Shown here: one piece after another, positions 16,402-26,668 of the stretch | How positions within the stretch are numbered: the first letter of the stretch is position 1 | Layout: each line of letters begins with the position of its first letter | Assembly: GCA_034433305.1 (NCBI GenBank) | Contig: DAOUAM010000054.1 | Span: 4,180 to 68,179, forward strand | DNA from: DAOUAM01 sp034433305 | GTDB lineage: Bacteria; Chloroflexota; Dehalococcoidia; Lucifugimonadales; DAOUAM01 | Reading direction: 5' to 3' | DNA: 64,000 nt | The notes under the pieces: model-generated | Told to the model about the DNA's origin: nothing | Database searches by the model: none | Seen by the model: the letters and a program-made list of their open reading frames with translations, nothing else | Made by a program: the position numbers and the translations under genes

Positions 16402-18078
16402 TTGAAGTCCAACATCTTCATAACGGGTTTCTCCGGCTCCGGCAAGACCACCGTGGGCAAGGAAGTGTCCAGGCGGCTGGGTTGGCGCTTCGTGGACATA
16501 GACGAGGAGATAGTCAGCGCCGCCGGCAAGTCCATCGAGGCCATCTTCGCCGAGGATGGCGAGGCGCGCTTCCGCGACCTGGAGCACCAGTGCCTGGCCC
16601 GAATCGCCCAGGGCGAGCGGCAGGTGGTATCCACCGGCGGTGGCATCATCGCCCAGGAGCGCAACCGCCGGGTTATGGAGGACAGCGGCGTTATAGTCTG
16701 CCTGGAGGCCCGGCCAGAGACCGTCCATCAGCGCCTGACCGAGGAGCAGGCCAGGGCCAGCGGCCCCGTCGTCCGGCCCATGCTGGTGTCGCCTGACCCG
16801 TTGGCCCGCATCCAGTCGCTGAAGGCCCAGCGGCAGGCCAGCTACGCCCTGGCCCACTGGACTGTCCACACCGACCATCTTTCACCGGCTGAGGCCGCCG
16901 AGGAGGTCATCAGGGGCTTCAGGCTCATCAGCGCCCGCGCCAGGGACGGCGGTGGCAGCGAGGACGCTGACCTGGCGGCTACCGTGCGCACCTCCTCCGG
17001 CGACTACCCCGTCTGGGTAGGCTGGGGCATCCTGGACGAGTTGGGTGAGCGCACGAAGCGCGTGCTTTCGCCCCGGATGGCCTACGTCATAACGGACGAG
17101 GGCGTGTACCGACATGCCCGCGCAGCCCAGGTGTCCCTGGAGGCAGCGGGCATTCCCGCCCACCTGTTCATCATCCCGCCGGGCGAGCAAAGCAAGACGC
17201 TGGAGACGGCGCAGCTTATCTACAAGTGGCTGGCCGAGCGCCGCGCCGAGCGCGGCCACCTGGTGCTGGCCGTGGGCGGCGGTGTGGTGGGCGACCTGGC
17301 CGGATTCGTGGCCGCCACCTTCGTCCGGGGCATGCCCTTCGCCCAGGTGCCCACCAGTCTGCTGGCCATGATGGACGCCGCCATCGGCGGCAAGGTGGCC
17401 GTGGACCTGCCAGCGGGCAAGAACCTGGTGGGGGCCTTCTACCAGCCCCGCTTTGTCCTGGCCGACGTCAAGACGCTCCTGACCCTGCCCCAGCGAGAGC
17501 TGCGCTCCGGCTGGGCCGAAGCCATCAAGCACAGTCTCATCCTGGATAGAGAGTTGCTGTCCCTCTTCGAGGGCCAACTGGAGTCCATCCTCAACCTGGA
17601 GCCAGAGACGGCCACGCGCATCATCCAGCGCAGCGTCGCCATCAAGGCCAACGTGGTCTCCCAGGACGAGAAGGAGACGCTGGGCATAAGGGTGCTGCTG
17701 AACTACGGCCACACGGTGGGCCATGCGCTGGAGGCCGCCACGGGCTACCGTGCCTTTCTGCACGGCGAGGCCGTCAGCGTGGGCATGATGGCGGCGGCCC
17801 ACATCAGCCGGGAAATGGGCATGCTCAGCGACGCCGAGGTCCAGCGCCAGCGGCGGCTGCTGGAGGCCTTCGGGTTGCCCGTGTCCTGCCGAGGCGTGGA
17901 CATGGACGCGGTCAGCAGGGCCATGCTCATGGACAAGAAGACGTCTGGACGGGCCATCCAGTGGGTGCTGCTGGACGGGATCGGCAGGGCGGTCACCAGA
18001 AGGGATGTGCCTCCTGAGGCCGTCCAGCACGCCCTGCGCTGTATAAGCGAGTCAGACTGTTGTTGTAGCAGCAGGTAA
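16402..18078 (+). CDS. aroKB: Bifunctional shikimate kinase / 3-dehydroquinate synthase (AroK-AroB fusion)
   Basis: A 558-residue fusion. Residues 1 to about 175 are shikimate kinase: Walker A 'GFSGSGKTTVG', substrate 'FVDIDEEIV' and 'STGGGIIAQE'. From about residue 195 comes dehydroquinate synthase: 'FIIPPGEQSKTLETAQLIYK', NAD-binding 'AVGGGVVGDLAGFVA', 'GGKVAVDLPAGKNLVGAF', and the zinc-site phrase 'NYGHTVGHALEA' with 'HGEAVSVGMMAA'. Both active sites look complete. I chose a TTG start at 16402 because the protein then begins (M)KSNIFITGF like other AroK; an in-frame TTG lies at 16387. The two activities are not adjacent in the pathway. Confidence 0.92.
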   Translation: MKSNIFITGFSGSGKTTVGKEVSRRLGWRFVDIDEEIVSAAGKSIEAIFAEDGEARFRDLEHQCLARIAQGERQVVSTGGGIIAQERNRRVMEDSGVIVCLEARPETVHQRLTEEQARASGPVVRPMLVSPDPLARIQSLKAQRQASYALAHWTVHTDHLSPAEAAEEVIRGFRLISARARDGGGSEDADLAATVRTSSGDYPVWVGWGILDELGERTKRVLSPRMAYVITDEGVYRHARAAQVSLEAAGIPAHLFIIPPGEQSKTLETAQLIYKWLAERRAERGHLVLAVGGGVVGDLAGFVAATFVRGMPFAQVPTSLLAMMDAAIGGKVAVDLPAGKNLVGAFYQPRFVLADVKTLLTLPQRELRSGWAEAIKHSLILDRELLSLFEGQLESILNLEPETATRIIQRSVAIKANVVSQDEKETLGIRVLLNYGHTVGHALEAATGYRAFLHGEAVSVGMMAAAHISREMGMLSDAEVQRQRRLLEAFGLPVSCRGVDMDAVSRAMLMDKKTSGRAIQWVLLDGIGRAVTRRDVPPEAVQHALRCISESDCCCSSR

Positions 18079-18084
18079 AGCGTC

Positions 18085-18933
18085 GTGGAGTGGCTATGGC
18101 TCATTCTCCTCGGCTTAGGCACTGGCACCTTCGGAGTGCTTGTCGGAGCGGGGGGTGGGTTCATACTCGCTCCACTGCTGCTCATCCTCTTTCACATGGA
18201 GCCTCACGTGGTGGCGGGGACCACCCTGGCTCTGGTGGCGGTCAATAGCGCCTCCGGCTCGGTGGCTTACTGGCGCATGAGGCTGACAGACCTGCGCAGC
18301 GGCCTGCTCTTCGCCATCGCTGGCTTGCCTGGCGCCATAACCGCGCCCTTTGTGGTCCGGGAAGTCGCCGGCGGCACCTTCCAGGTGCTCTTCGGGGTGC
18401 TGCTGCTGGGCCTGGTGCTGTACATGGTGCTGCCCCGGCCAAAAGCGGCGGCCTCGGCCAACTCCGCGCCGCCCGAGGCCAGGCTGACCTCAAGGAGGGG
18501 CTGGCTGCCGGCGGTAAACTCCAGCCGCCACATTACCACGACGCGGGGCCAGAGCTACCAGTATGAATTCAACGAGGCCGTGGGCATGGGCTTCAACTTC
18601 GTCCTGGGATTTATCGCCAGCTTCTTCGGCATAGGCGCGGGGTTCCTGCAGACGCCGGTGCTGGTGTACGCCTTCGGGTTCCCCGTCCAGGTAGCCGCGG
18701 CCACCTCGGTCTTCGTGATATCCCTGTTGTCCATCGTGGGCACGGGCACCAACATCTTCCTGGCGCACATTGACTGGCAAGCCTTCCTGTGGGCCGGCAT
18801 TGGCCTGGTGGCCGGAGGACAGGTGGGCGCCCGCCTGGCGACCCGTTTCAGAGGCGTCTGGATTTTGAGGCTGCTGGCTATCGTGGTGCTGGTGCTGGGC
18901 ATACGACTCATCTGGCAGGGGCTTCAGGGATGA
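18085..18933 (+). CDS. Sulfite exporter TauE/SafE family membrane protein
   Basis: A 282-residue permease with a GTG start six bases after the aroKB stop. The N-terminal repeat has 'GTGTFGVLVGAGGGFILAPL' and the second repeat 'NFVLGFIASFFGIGAGFLQTPVL', the duplicated glycine-rich TauE signature. About seven to eight membrane helices are visible, with a hydrophilic central loop near residues 113-155. Members export sulfite, sulfoacetate or other organic anions. The cargo here is unknown. Its stop overlaps the tgt start (ATGA), so the whole aroE-aroKB-permease-tgt run is likely one transcript. Confidence 0.88.
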   Translation: MEWLWLILLGLGTGTFGVLVGAGGGFILAPLLLILFHMEPHVVAGTTLALVAVNSASGSVAYWRMRLTDLRSGLLFAIAGLPGAITAPFVVREVAGGTFQVLFGVLLLGLVLYMVLPRPKAAASANSAPPEARLTSRRGWLPAVNSSRHITTTRGQSYQYEFNEAVGMGFNFVLGFIASFFGIGAGFLQTPVLVYAFGFPVQVAAATSVFVISLLSIVGTGTNIFLAHIDWQAFLWAGIGLVAGGQVGARLATRFRGVWILRLLAIVVLVLGIRLIWQGLQG

Positions 18934-20108
18934 CAGCCTTCACCCTTCAGGCCACCGACGGCCCCGCCAGGGCGGGCGTCCTGCACACACCTCACGGCGA
19001 CGTGCCAACGCCGGCCTTCATGCCTGTGGCCACCCAGGGCTCTGTCAAGGCGCTAGGCCCCGATGACCTCAGCGCGGTGGGCGCGCGGATTGTCCTGGCC
19101 AATACTTATCACCTGTACCTTCGGCCTGGGGTTGAGGTCGTCCAGCGACTGGGAGGCCTGCACGGCTTCATGGGCTGGAGCCGGCCAGTCCTGACGGACA
19201 GCGGCGGGTTCCAGGGCTTCAGCCTGGAGCACCTGCGGGAGATCACAGAGGACGCCATCATATTCAAATCTCACATAGACGGCAGCCTGCACCGCTTCAG
19301 CCCGGAAGCGGCTGTGCGCTACCAGGAGGGCCTGGGCGCGGACATCATCATGCCCCTGGACGTGTGCGCGCCGGCCGGCGACGCCCGGCGGTCCATCGAG
19401 CTGGCGGTGGAGCGTACCAGCCGCTGGGCCGTCCGCTGTCGGGAGGCCCACTCCCGGCCCGGCCAGTTGCTCTTTGGCATCGTCCAGGGCGGCGTATACC
19501 GCGACCTGCGGGAGCGCTCCGTCCAGTCCATCACCGCCCTGGGGTTCCCGGGCTACGCCATCGGCGGCCTCAGCGTGGGCGAGTCCAAGGCGGAGATGTA
19601 CGAGACGGCGGCCTTCACAGCGGGGCTGCTGCCCACCGGGGCGCCGCGCTACCTCATGGGGGTAGGCTCGCCCGAAGACCTGGTGGAGTGCGTCGGCCTG
19701 GGCATTGACATGTTCGACTGCGTGTTGCCCACCCGCCTGGCCCGCAACAGCGCCCTCTTTGTGCGCGAGGGTCGTACCAACATTGACACGGCACCATTCA
19801 GGGACAGGCAAGGCCCCATCGAGGAAGGCTGCGACTGCTTCACCTGCCGCCACTTCTCCGCCGCCTACGTCCACCACCTGTTCCGGGCCAGAGAGTTGCT
19901 GGCCTACCGCCTGGCGACCATCCACAACCTCAGGTTCGTGCTGCGGCTCATGGAGGAGATGCGGGCCGCCATACTGGAGGGAAGGTTCGCCCAGTACCGC
20001 GCCGGGTTCCTCAGCCGCTTCGTCCCGCCAGACGAGGAGACGCGGCGCGTCCAGAAGGAGAAGTGGCTGGCGTCACGTTCCAGGACACCTGGTACCAGTC
20101 CCGCGTGA
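18930..20108 (+). CDS. tgt: tRNA-guanine(34) transglycosylase (queuine tRNA-ribosyltransferase)
   Basis: A 392-residue TIM-barrel enzyme that swaps G34 of GUN-anticodon tRNAs for preQ1. Substrate and active-site blocks: 'TYHLYLRPG', 'TDSGGFQGFSL' (usually GGFQVFSL), 'DVCAPAGDA', 'GIVQGGVYRDLR', 'GYAIGGLSVGES', 'MGVGSPEDLVE' and the nucleophile Asp in 'IDMFDCVLPTRLARN'. The zinc site is 'CDCFTCRHF' with a later His. The ATG overlaps the preceding stop by four bases. Other queuosine genes are not in this window. Confidence 0.95.
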   Translation: MTAFTLQATDGPARAGVLHTPHGDVPTPAFMPVATQGSVKALGPDDLSAVGARIVLANTYHLYLRPGVEVVQRLGGLHGFMGWSRPVLTDSGGFQGFSLEHLREITEDAIIFKSHIDGSLHRFSPEAAVRYQEGLGADIIMPLDVCAPAGDARRSIELAVERTSRWAVRCREAHSRPGQLLFGIVQGGVYRDLRERSVQSITALGFPGYAIGGLSVGESKAEMYETAAFTAGLLPTGAPRYLMGVGSPEDLVECVGLGIDMFDCVLPTRLARNSALFVREGRTNIDTAPFRDRQGPIEEGCDCFTCRHFSAAYVHHLFRARELLAYRLATIHNLRFVLRLMEEMRAAILEGRFAQYRAGFLSRFVPPDEETRRVQKEKWLASRSRTPGTSPA

Positions 20109-20376
20109 AGGCAGCGGCGCAGTCCGCTCCCCCTGGCGGGCTGGCACTTGCTACACGACAGTTTTTTGAAAGTGGAGTGGACAGTGGTGCAGGCGCTGGC
20201 GGACCTCACCCCCTGTGTTTAGGGGCACAGCGTCGGCTGAGCTACGGCCCCTCTCCACGCGTGTACCGGCTAGACACCTCTGTAACATGCCCTGGTACAC
20301 AGACCTGTGTAACAGCGGACTGGCAAGGCTGGAGGGAGATGAGCCAACTTCTTCCAGGCCAAAACGGTCGAACATA

Positions 20377-20404
20377 CAAAAGGGGCAGGTCTGTCACCTG
20401 CCCC
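20377..20404 (-). terminator. Intrinsic terminator of the thrC-NIL-moaD operon
   Basis: On the minus strand a 9-bp GC-rich stem (GGGGCAGGT with ACCTGCCCC) around a 5-base loop is followed by TTTTGT. It lies 30 bp after the MoaD-like stop. It is the only feature I can support in the gene-free stretch 20109-20433; tgt on the plus strand ends at the far side of this gap. Confidence 0.75.
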
Positions 20405-20433
20405 TGCATGTCCTGGCTTCGGGCTACGGGCCG

Positions 20434-20712
20434 TCAGCAGCCGCCGGCGACGGCCGGCACAATGCTGATCTCGTCTCCGGACCTGGTAGCTGTGCCGAGG
20501 CCCTTCAGGAATCTCACGTCCTCGCCGTTGATGTAGATGTTGACAAAGTTCCTTAGCTGGCCCTGCTCGTCGCAGATGCGGCCCTTGATGCCGGGGAACT
20601 TGCTGTCCAGGGAGTTGATAACCTCGGCCAGGTTGTTGCCCTCCACCGAGACCTTGTCCTGGCCGTTGGTGACACGGCGAAGAGGCGTGGGTATCCTCAC
20701 CGTTACGCTCAT
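20434..20712 (-). CDS. MoaD/ThiS-family ubiquitin-like sulfur carrier protein
   Basis: A 92-residue beta-grasp protein beginning MSVTVRIPTPLRRVT and ending in Ala-Val-Ala-Gly-Gly-Cys. The Gly-Gly tail is the site that is adenylated and thiocarboxylated in MoaD, ThiS and CysO. The extra Cys after it is unusual: the tail would have to be trimmed, for example by a JAMM protease, before activation (family knowledge of similar tails; inference here). 'NIYINGEDVRFLKGLG' is the conserved mid-region. It is the last gene of the operon with threonine synthase and a NIL protein, suggesting a role in sulfur transfer to an amino acid rather than molybdopterin. Confidence 0.88.
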   Translation of the reverse strand: MSVTVRIPTPLRRVTNGQDKVSVEGNNLAEVINSLDSKFPGIKGRICDEQGQLRNFVNIYINGEDVRFLKGLGTATRSGDEISIVPAVAGGC

Positions 20713-20785
20713 GTAACGAGAACCTCCGCAATTGTGCTCTAGAGTCCCAGATGCGGCCTGCCGTCGGGCGACCTGGCGTGGGGCC

Positions 20786-21045
20786 TTACCCCTCGACCAC
20801 ATCCCCGCTCACCGGGTCAACCCGGACGCCAGTGGCGGTGACCCACTCGAGGCCGTTGGCTATCTCTTCTTCGTCGCCTTCCAGCTCCAGGACGACCCAG
20901 CCCATGTCATCGCGCACGTCGGCGCGGCGGATGTTGGTCACAATTCTGAACTTGTGTCCCAACTCATAGATGATGGGTTCGGTGATAAGTTCCTGGGGGA
21001 AGGTGAACTTGACACGCTTCCTGGCCATGGCCCTAGCCCTGCTGG

Positions 21046-21049
<4 letters not shown>
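20786..21049 (-). CDS. NIL domain-containing protein
   Basis: An 87-residue protein with the NIL ferredoxin-like fold. 'KVKFTFPQELITEPIIYELG'-type sequence is followed by 'FRIVTNIRRADV', 'GWVVLELEGDEEEI' and a short C-terminal tail. NIL domains occur at the end of MetN methionine transporters and in archaeal homocysteine-forming proteins, and probably bind small amino acids. The ATG at 21049 overlaps the thrC stop (ATGA). A second start at 21028 (MARKRVKF) is also possible. The setting between thrC and a MoaD-like carrier points to sulfur amino acid metabolism. Confidence 0.85.
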
Positions 21050-22284
<1,235 letters not shown>

Positions 22285-22364
22285 CGCCTCACTCCTCCAG
22301 GACTGTGAACCAGGGTTGCCAGTGGCCGCAAATAGGCCAGAGTAAAGCCTTTTATAGCATAGGC

Positions 22365-22393
22365 ATGGTAGCAGCAGCCCGCCAGCTTGTCAA
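22365..22393 (-). promoter_or_regulatory. Sigma70-type promoter for thrC operon
   Basis: On the minus strand, TTGACA (22393-22388), a 17-bp spacer, then TACCAT (22370-22365). The leader to the thrC ATG would be about 75 bases. No attenuator-like hairpin was recognised in it. Confidence 0.55.
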
Positions 22394-22414
22394 GGAAACC
22401 GGACGAAGGCGGGC

Positions 22415-23338
22415 CTAACCGCCAGAAGGCATCGCCGACTGTTCATTGGCAAGCATGCTAGCGATGAGCCTGGCATTGACTATACCCTGGTCACCCCGGT
22501 TGGTGTTCACCAGCAGGTGGACTTCCGCGGCCCTCTCCTGGAGGTAAGCTATGCGGGGCAGCCACTGGCGCACGTCCTCTTCCTGGTAATAGTAGTCGAA
22601 GCGCTCGGATACGGTCAGGCCAGGCTTCTCCCACGTCTCGGCGTTCCTGCCGTGGAACCTGACCAGGGCGATGCTGCTGGTGACCTCGGCCACGGGCGGC
22701 ACCGACGAGCGGAAGCCCTGGGGCGCGTCCACGCAGACGAAGGCCAGGCCGCGCTGCCTCAGGAAATCGAAGGTGGCGTCGTGGGTGCCCTCGGACAGCC
22801 AGCCAGCGTTGCGGAACTCCACGGCCAGGCGGTACTCGGGCAGCTTCTCCTGACACATCAGGATGTGGTCCAGGCTCTCCCTGCCGGGATGGAACCAGGG
22901 CGGGAACTGGAATACCACCACGCCCAGCTTGCCGGCCTCGTGCATGGGCCTTATCGCCTCGCGGTAGCGCAGCCACAGGTCGTCGCGCAGCTCTTCGGGG
23001 ACATGGCGGTAGTACAGCCTGCCCTTCTCCCGCGCCTCGTCGGGAAGCTCCTCCCTGATGTCCCTGGGCAGGGCGCTGAGAGGCACCGGGTGATTGGTGA
23101 ACAGGCCGAAAGCTTTGATGTCGAACACGAAGTCCTGGGGCGTCCGGGACACCCACAGGGCCGCCGTGCGCTGGGAAGGAAGCGCGTAGTAGGAGCTGTC
23201 AACCTCGACAATAGAGAAGTGAGAGGAGTAGAAGCGCAGCCGTGCCTCGGCTGTCTTTGCGGAAGGCGGATAGAAGCGCCCCGACTCGATGAGGGTCCTG
23301 TCCGTCCAGGAGCAAGTGCCTATGAGAGTGCGGGCCAT
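22415..23338 (-). CDS. DUF72 domain-containing protein (YecE family)
   Basis: A 307-residue TIM-barrel protein of the DUF72/YecE family. Conserved phrases are 'LIGTCSWTDRTLIESGRFYP', 'FSIVEVDSSYYALPS', 'FVFDIKAFGLFTNH', 'VVFQFPPWFHP' and 'ALVRFHGRNAETWE', ending with 'VHLLVNTNRGDQG'. No catalytic activity has been firmly assigned to the family. It is monocistronic and divergent from the LON-domain gene across about 180 bp that contains no clear promoter pair. Confidence 0.9.
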   Translation of the reverse strand: MARTLIGTCSWTDRTLIESGRFYPPSAKTAEARLRFYSSHFSIVEVDSSYYALPSQRTAALWVSRTPQDFVFDIKAFGLFTNHPVPLSALPRDIREELPDEAREKGRLYYRHVPEELRDDLWLRYREAIRPMHEAGKLGVVVFQFPPWFHPGRESLDHILMCQEKLPEYRLAVEFRNAGWLSEGTHDATFDFLRQRGLAFVCVDAPQGFRSSVPPVAEVTSSIALVRFHGRNAETWEKPGLTVSERFDYYYQEEDVRQWLPRIAYLQERAAEVHLLVNTNRGDQGIVNARLIASMLANEQSAMPSGG

Positions 23339-23518
23339 TGCTGATCGCTCCTGGCCTGTCCCGCCGCCGGCTGGCGGCGGACGCGTGGCCGCTGTCCCGA
23401 TTGAAACACCTGTACCACTGCCAATATTTTAGCACAGGACATGCGCTGGCGGGCTTTTGCTTGCCCAGGCAGGCCAGGCGGGATATACTGCTGGAAAAAC
23501 GCCCCAGAAGGCTGGCCC

Positions 23519-24172
23519 ATGGCCCCCGAAGAACGCTGGCTTCCCCTCTTTCCACTGAGCACGGTGCTGTTCCCCAACGCCCCGCTGCCCATCCAGATAT
23601 TCGAGGACCGCTACAAGCTCATGCTCCGCCACTGCCTGGACAGCGACTCCAGGTTCGGCGTGGTGCTGATCAAGTCCGGCTCCGAGGTGGGCGAGCCGGC
23701 GACGACCTACTCCACGGGCACCGTGGCCCAGATTGCCCAGGTGAACCCCATCCAGGGCGAGCGTTTCTTCGTCCTGGTGACCGGCGAACAGCGCTTTCGC
23801 ATCAAGGAGGTGACGCAGCTACGTCCCTACATGGCCGCCAGAGTGGAAGTGCTGGAGGACGCCGGGGAGACGTGGCTGCCTCCCACGGAGCTACAGGCCG
23901 TCAGGGACGAGGCCACACGTTACGCCAGGCTGCTTCTGGGGCTGCGCGGCGCCTGGACGCGCGAGGTCGCCATGCCCTCCGACCCCACAAGGCTATCCTA
24001 CTTCATAGGGACCTTGCTCCAGGTTGGAGTCGCGGAGAAGCAGGTGCTGCTGGAGGAAGCATCCGCCGCCAGACGGCTAGAGGCGGAGCTGGACATGCTG
24101 CGGCGAGAGAGCGAGGCCCTCAGGAAGCGTGTAGTACAGGAACTTGCCTACCGCCGCTTCAGTCGGCAGTGA
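23519..24172 (+). CDS. LON peptidase substrate-binding domain-containing protein
   Basis: A 217-residue protein with only the N-terminal LON (PUA-like) domain and a short helical tail. 'WLPLFPLSTVLFPNAPLPIQ' and 'FEDRYKLMLRHCLDSDSRFG' are diagnostic. There is no ATPase or protease part, so it is the free-standing type, not a broken lon. Such proteins are of unknown function, perhaps binding unfolded or modified proteins. The C-terminal 50 residues are charged and probably coiled coil. Its stop codon abuts the stop of the convergent cobalamin-binding gene. Confidence 0.88.
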   Translation: MAPEERWLPLFPLSTVLFPNAPLPIQIFEDRYKLMLRHCLDSDSRFGVVLIKSGSEVGEPATTYSTGTVAQIAQVNPIQGERFFVLVTGEQRFRIKEVTQLRPYMAARVEVLEDAGETWLPPTELQAVRDEATRYARLLLGLRGAWTREVAMPSDPTRLSYFIGTLLQVGVAEKQVLLEEASAARRLEAELDMLRRESEALRKRVVQELAYRRFSRQ

Positions 24173-25108
24173 TCACACCTGGGCCACCAGCTTTTCCAGC
24201 CGCCTCGCCGAGCCAGGCGGCAGCGGGCCTGGGAACACCTCCGGGTGGATGATCTGCCCAAGAAGCTCCAGGCCGTCCACCAGCCTGGGGCCACTGCGGC
24301 TGAACAGGCCGCAGGCGTCCAGCGCATAGACCTCGCCGCGCCTCACGGCGGGGATGGCCCGCCAGCCGGCCAGGTCCCCCAGGGCCAGGAACTCCTGCTC
24401 TGCCCTGTCCACGTCCATGCCGCAGGGCATCAGCAGGAGAATGTCCGGGGAGCTACCCACCAGCTCCTTCAGGGTGATGCGCCTGGAAGGCTCGCCAGGA
24501 GGCGTCAGGACGTCCACGCCGCCTGCCAGGTGGACCATCTCCGGCACCCAGTGGCCGCCCACGATGAGGGGGTCGAGCCACTCCACGGACGCCACCCTCG
24601 GCCTGGCGGTGGCCCTAGCCGCCCTGGCACGCACCGCCTCCATGCGCTCCCGCAGGGCCGCCACCAGGCGCCTTGCCTCCGCTGCCCTGCCTGTATGTTC
24701 CCCGACCCGCTGGATGTCATCCAGGACATCGCCAAGGCCCCTGGGGTCCAGGGTAAGCACCCTGGGGGGCATGTCCAGCACCACAACGGCGCGGTCCACG
24801 TCCTCGCTGGACACCGCGCACACGTCGCAGAGCGCCTGAGTGATGAGCAGGTCTGGCCTGATGTCCCGCAGGGCCTCCAGGTCAATCTCGTAGATGCGCT
24901 CGCCGCTGGAGACGATTTCACCCACCAGGCGGTCTATCTCCTGGCTGGTAAGCCTGGCCGGGTCGAACTTGCTCCTGACCACCCGCCGCTTGGCCCTGGC
25001 CTCGGCGGGGTAGTCGCACTCGTGGCTCACGCCGAGCAGAGAGTCGCCCAGCCCCAGGGCAAATACGATTTCCGTGGCGCTGGGCAGCAACGAACATATA
25101 CGCACCAC
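24173..25108 (-). CDS. Cobalamin-binding protein (BtuF/FecB-like periplasmic-binding fold)
   Basis: A 311-residue class III binding protein. It begins 'MVRICSLLPSATEIVFALGL' and continues with 'VSHECDYP', typical of BtuF-type cobalamin-binding proteins. 'RPDLLITQALCDVCAVS' and 'VEWLDPLIVGGHWVPEMV' are also family phrases. No signal peptide or lipobox is visible at this start, and no btuCD permease genes flank it. It may be a cytoplasmic or leaderless version, common in this family. It may be in an operon with the aminotransferase upstream (gap about 70 bp). Confidence 0.85.
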   Translation of the reverse strand: MVRICSLLPSATEIVFALGLGDSLLGVSHECDYPAEARAKRRVVRSKFDPARLTSQEIDRLVGEIVSSGERIYEIDLEALRDIRPDLLITQALCDVCAVSSEDVDRAVVVLDMPPRVLTLDPRGLGDVLDDIQRVGEHTGRAAEARRLVAALRERMEAVRARAARATARPRVASVEWLDPLIVGGHWVPEMVHLAGGVDVLTPPGEPSRRITLKELVGSSPDILLLMPCGMDVDRAEQEFLALGDLAGWRAIPAVRRGEVYALDACGLFSRSGPRLVDGLELLGQIIHPEVFPGPLPPGSARRLEKLVAQV

Positions 25109-25181
25109 TCTACCCCTCCTCTCGGGCCAGCTTGCTCCACGACGCTACCGGACAGGGCAGACCTCACCGACTGCGTCCCTT

Positions 25182-26390
25182 CTAGGGATGCAGCACGCCA
25201 GCCTTTTCGAAGACGTCCGCCAGCCGGGCGATGCCCTCGCGTATCTCCTCCGGAGTGTTGTAGCCGAAGCACAGGCGGGCGTAGTTCCTGCCGGATACGC
25301 CGTCGGGCGCGAACATGTTGCCGGGGATGTAGCCGACGTCGGCTGTGTCCAGTGCCACGTCGCGCAGCTTGACCAGGTCGGCCCCCTCTGGCATCTTGAG
25401 CCAGATGAACAGGCCACCGGAGGGCCGGCTCCAGGTGGCGCCCGAGCCGAAGTTCTCGCCCAGGGCCGCCAGCATGGCGTCCCGCTTGGCCCGCTGGATC
25501 TCGTTGATGTCCTCGATGTGCTGGGCAAGCTGGCCCGTTGAGTAACGATGTATCGCAAAGGCGGCAAACAGGTTGACCGCGCCACCGCTCTTGGCGGCCA
25601 GCGCCCGCTCCAGCACCTCGCGCGGCGCCGTCAGGTAGCCCAGCCGCATGCCCGGCGCGATGATCTTGGAGAACGAGGCCACGTACATCACATGGCCTGT
25701 GTCGTCCAGGGAGTATATTGATGTCACGTCCTGGCCGTCGTAGCGCAGGTCAACGTAGCAATCGTCCTCCATGATAGGCACATCGTACTTCTGGGCCAGG
25801 CGCACCATGGCCTTGCGCCGCTCCAGGGTCATGGTCCAGCCCTGGGGGTTCTGGAACGTGGGGATGGTGTAGATAAGCTTGGGGTGCTTGCCCTCGGACA
25901 GCGCCTTCTTTATGGCACGCTCCAGGGCGTCGGGCAGCATGCCCTCCTGGTCGCAGGGGATGCCGCGAATATCGGCGCGGAAGCGCCTCATCTGGGCAAG
26001 GGTGCCGGTATATACGAAGTCCTCGGTGAACACCACATCGCCGGGGTCAACGAGGACTTCCAGGAGCATATGTATCGGCTGGCTGGAGCCATCGCCGAGG
26101 ATGATATCGTCGGCCGAGACGTGGATATTGCGTTCCCTGGCGAGCTTCTGGGCGACGAATTCCCGCAGGGGCGGATAGCCCTGGGGGTGATGGTAGATTG
26201 CCAGGTCCCTGCCTTCCTCTCTCAGCGCCTGCTTCAGGGATTCCACCAGACCGTCGAAGGGAATAGACTCCGGGTCTGGATAGGCCACCGCGAAGTCGTA
26301 CTTGCCGCGCCGGGCCACTCCACGGGGCCTGGGGTCGGGCGCTGACTTCGCGAAAAGCCCCTGATAGCTGAACTGTCTGGTCTCGGCCAT
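25182..26390 (-). CDS. PLP-dependent aminotransferase, class I/II (2-aminoadipate transaminase/MocR-like)
   Basis: A 402-residue fold-type I aminotransferase. Key blocks are 'IILGDGSSQPIHMLLEVLVD', 'YTIPTFQNPQGWTM' (Asn for PLP), 'PIMEDDCYVDLRYDG' (Asp and Tyr), the PLP lysine in 'SFSKIIAPGMRLGY' and the carboxylate-binding Arg in 'ARLCFGYN'. It lacks the N-terminal winged helix of MocR regulators, so it is an enzyme resembling LysN or aromatic aminotransferases. The amino donor cannot be fixed from sequence. AAGGAGG sits upstream of the ATG and a promoter lies about 50 bp further up. Confidence 0.9.
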   Translation of the reverse strand: MAETRQFSYQGLFAKSAPDPRPRGVARRGKYDFAVAYPDPESIPFDGLVESLKQALREEGRDLAIYHHPQGYPPLREFVAQKLARERNIHVSADDIILGDGSSQPIHMLLEVLVDPGDVVFTEDFVYTGTLAQMRRFRADIRGIPCDQEGMLPDALERAIKKALSEGKHPKLIYTIPTFQNPQGWTMTLERRKAMVRLAQKYDVPIMEDDCYVDLRYDGQDVTSIYSLDDTGHVMYVASFSKIIAPGMRLGYLTAPREVLERALAAKSGGAVNLFAAFAIHRYSTGQLAQHIEDINEIQRAKRDAMLAALGENFGSGATWSRPSGGLFIWLKMPEGADLVKLRDVALDTADVGYIPGNMFAPDGVSGRNYARLCFGYNTPEEIREGIARLADVFEKAGVLHP

Positions 26391-26435
26391 TCAATGTCCT
26401 CCTTGTGAGTTCACTCTCATGACAGGTTGAAGTTA

Positions 26436-26464
26436 AGTGTATTATTTCCTGGCGTGCATGGCAA
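26436..26464 (-). promoter_or_regulatory. Sigma70-type promoter for the aminotransferase gene
   Basis: On the minus strand, TTGCCA (26464-26459), 17 bp, TACACT (26441-26436). It stands about 45 bp before the start codon of the aminotransferase gene. The remainder of the 278-bp gap to the end of lon holds no gene I can support. Confidence 0.5.
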
Positions 26465-26668
26465 CCTTGCGTCCCTCCAGCCGCCTGGGCATGAGGGCAA
26501 GCCATTTATGTGCATACCCGGGCCGTTACCTCAAGGCAGAGGCGACACCTCCCTTTCCTCCCCCAGGGACGCTTCTACCGCCCAGCGCCGGCGTCTGGCG
26601 GGGCGTACGTAGCGAGCGTGGGCGAGTCCGACAGGCCATGCTTGCAGTGCCCGCGGCCAGATGGCGGC

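Noticed and set aside
23519..24172. Truncated lon paralogue
   Set aside because: Free-standing LON-domain proteins of this size form a normal family, and the protein has a natural helical end.
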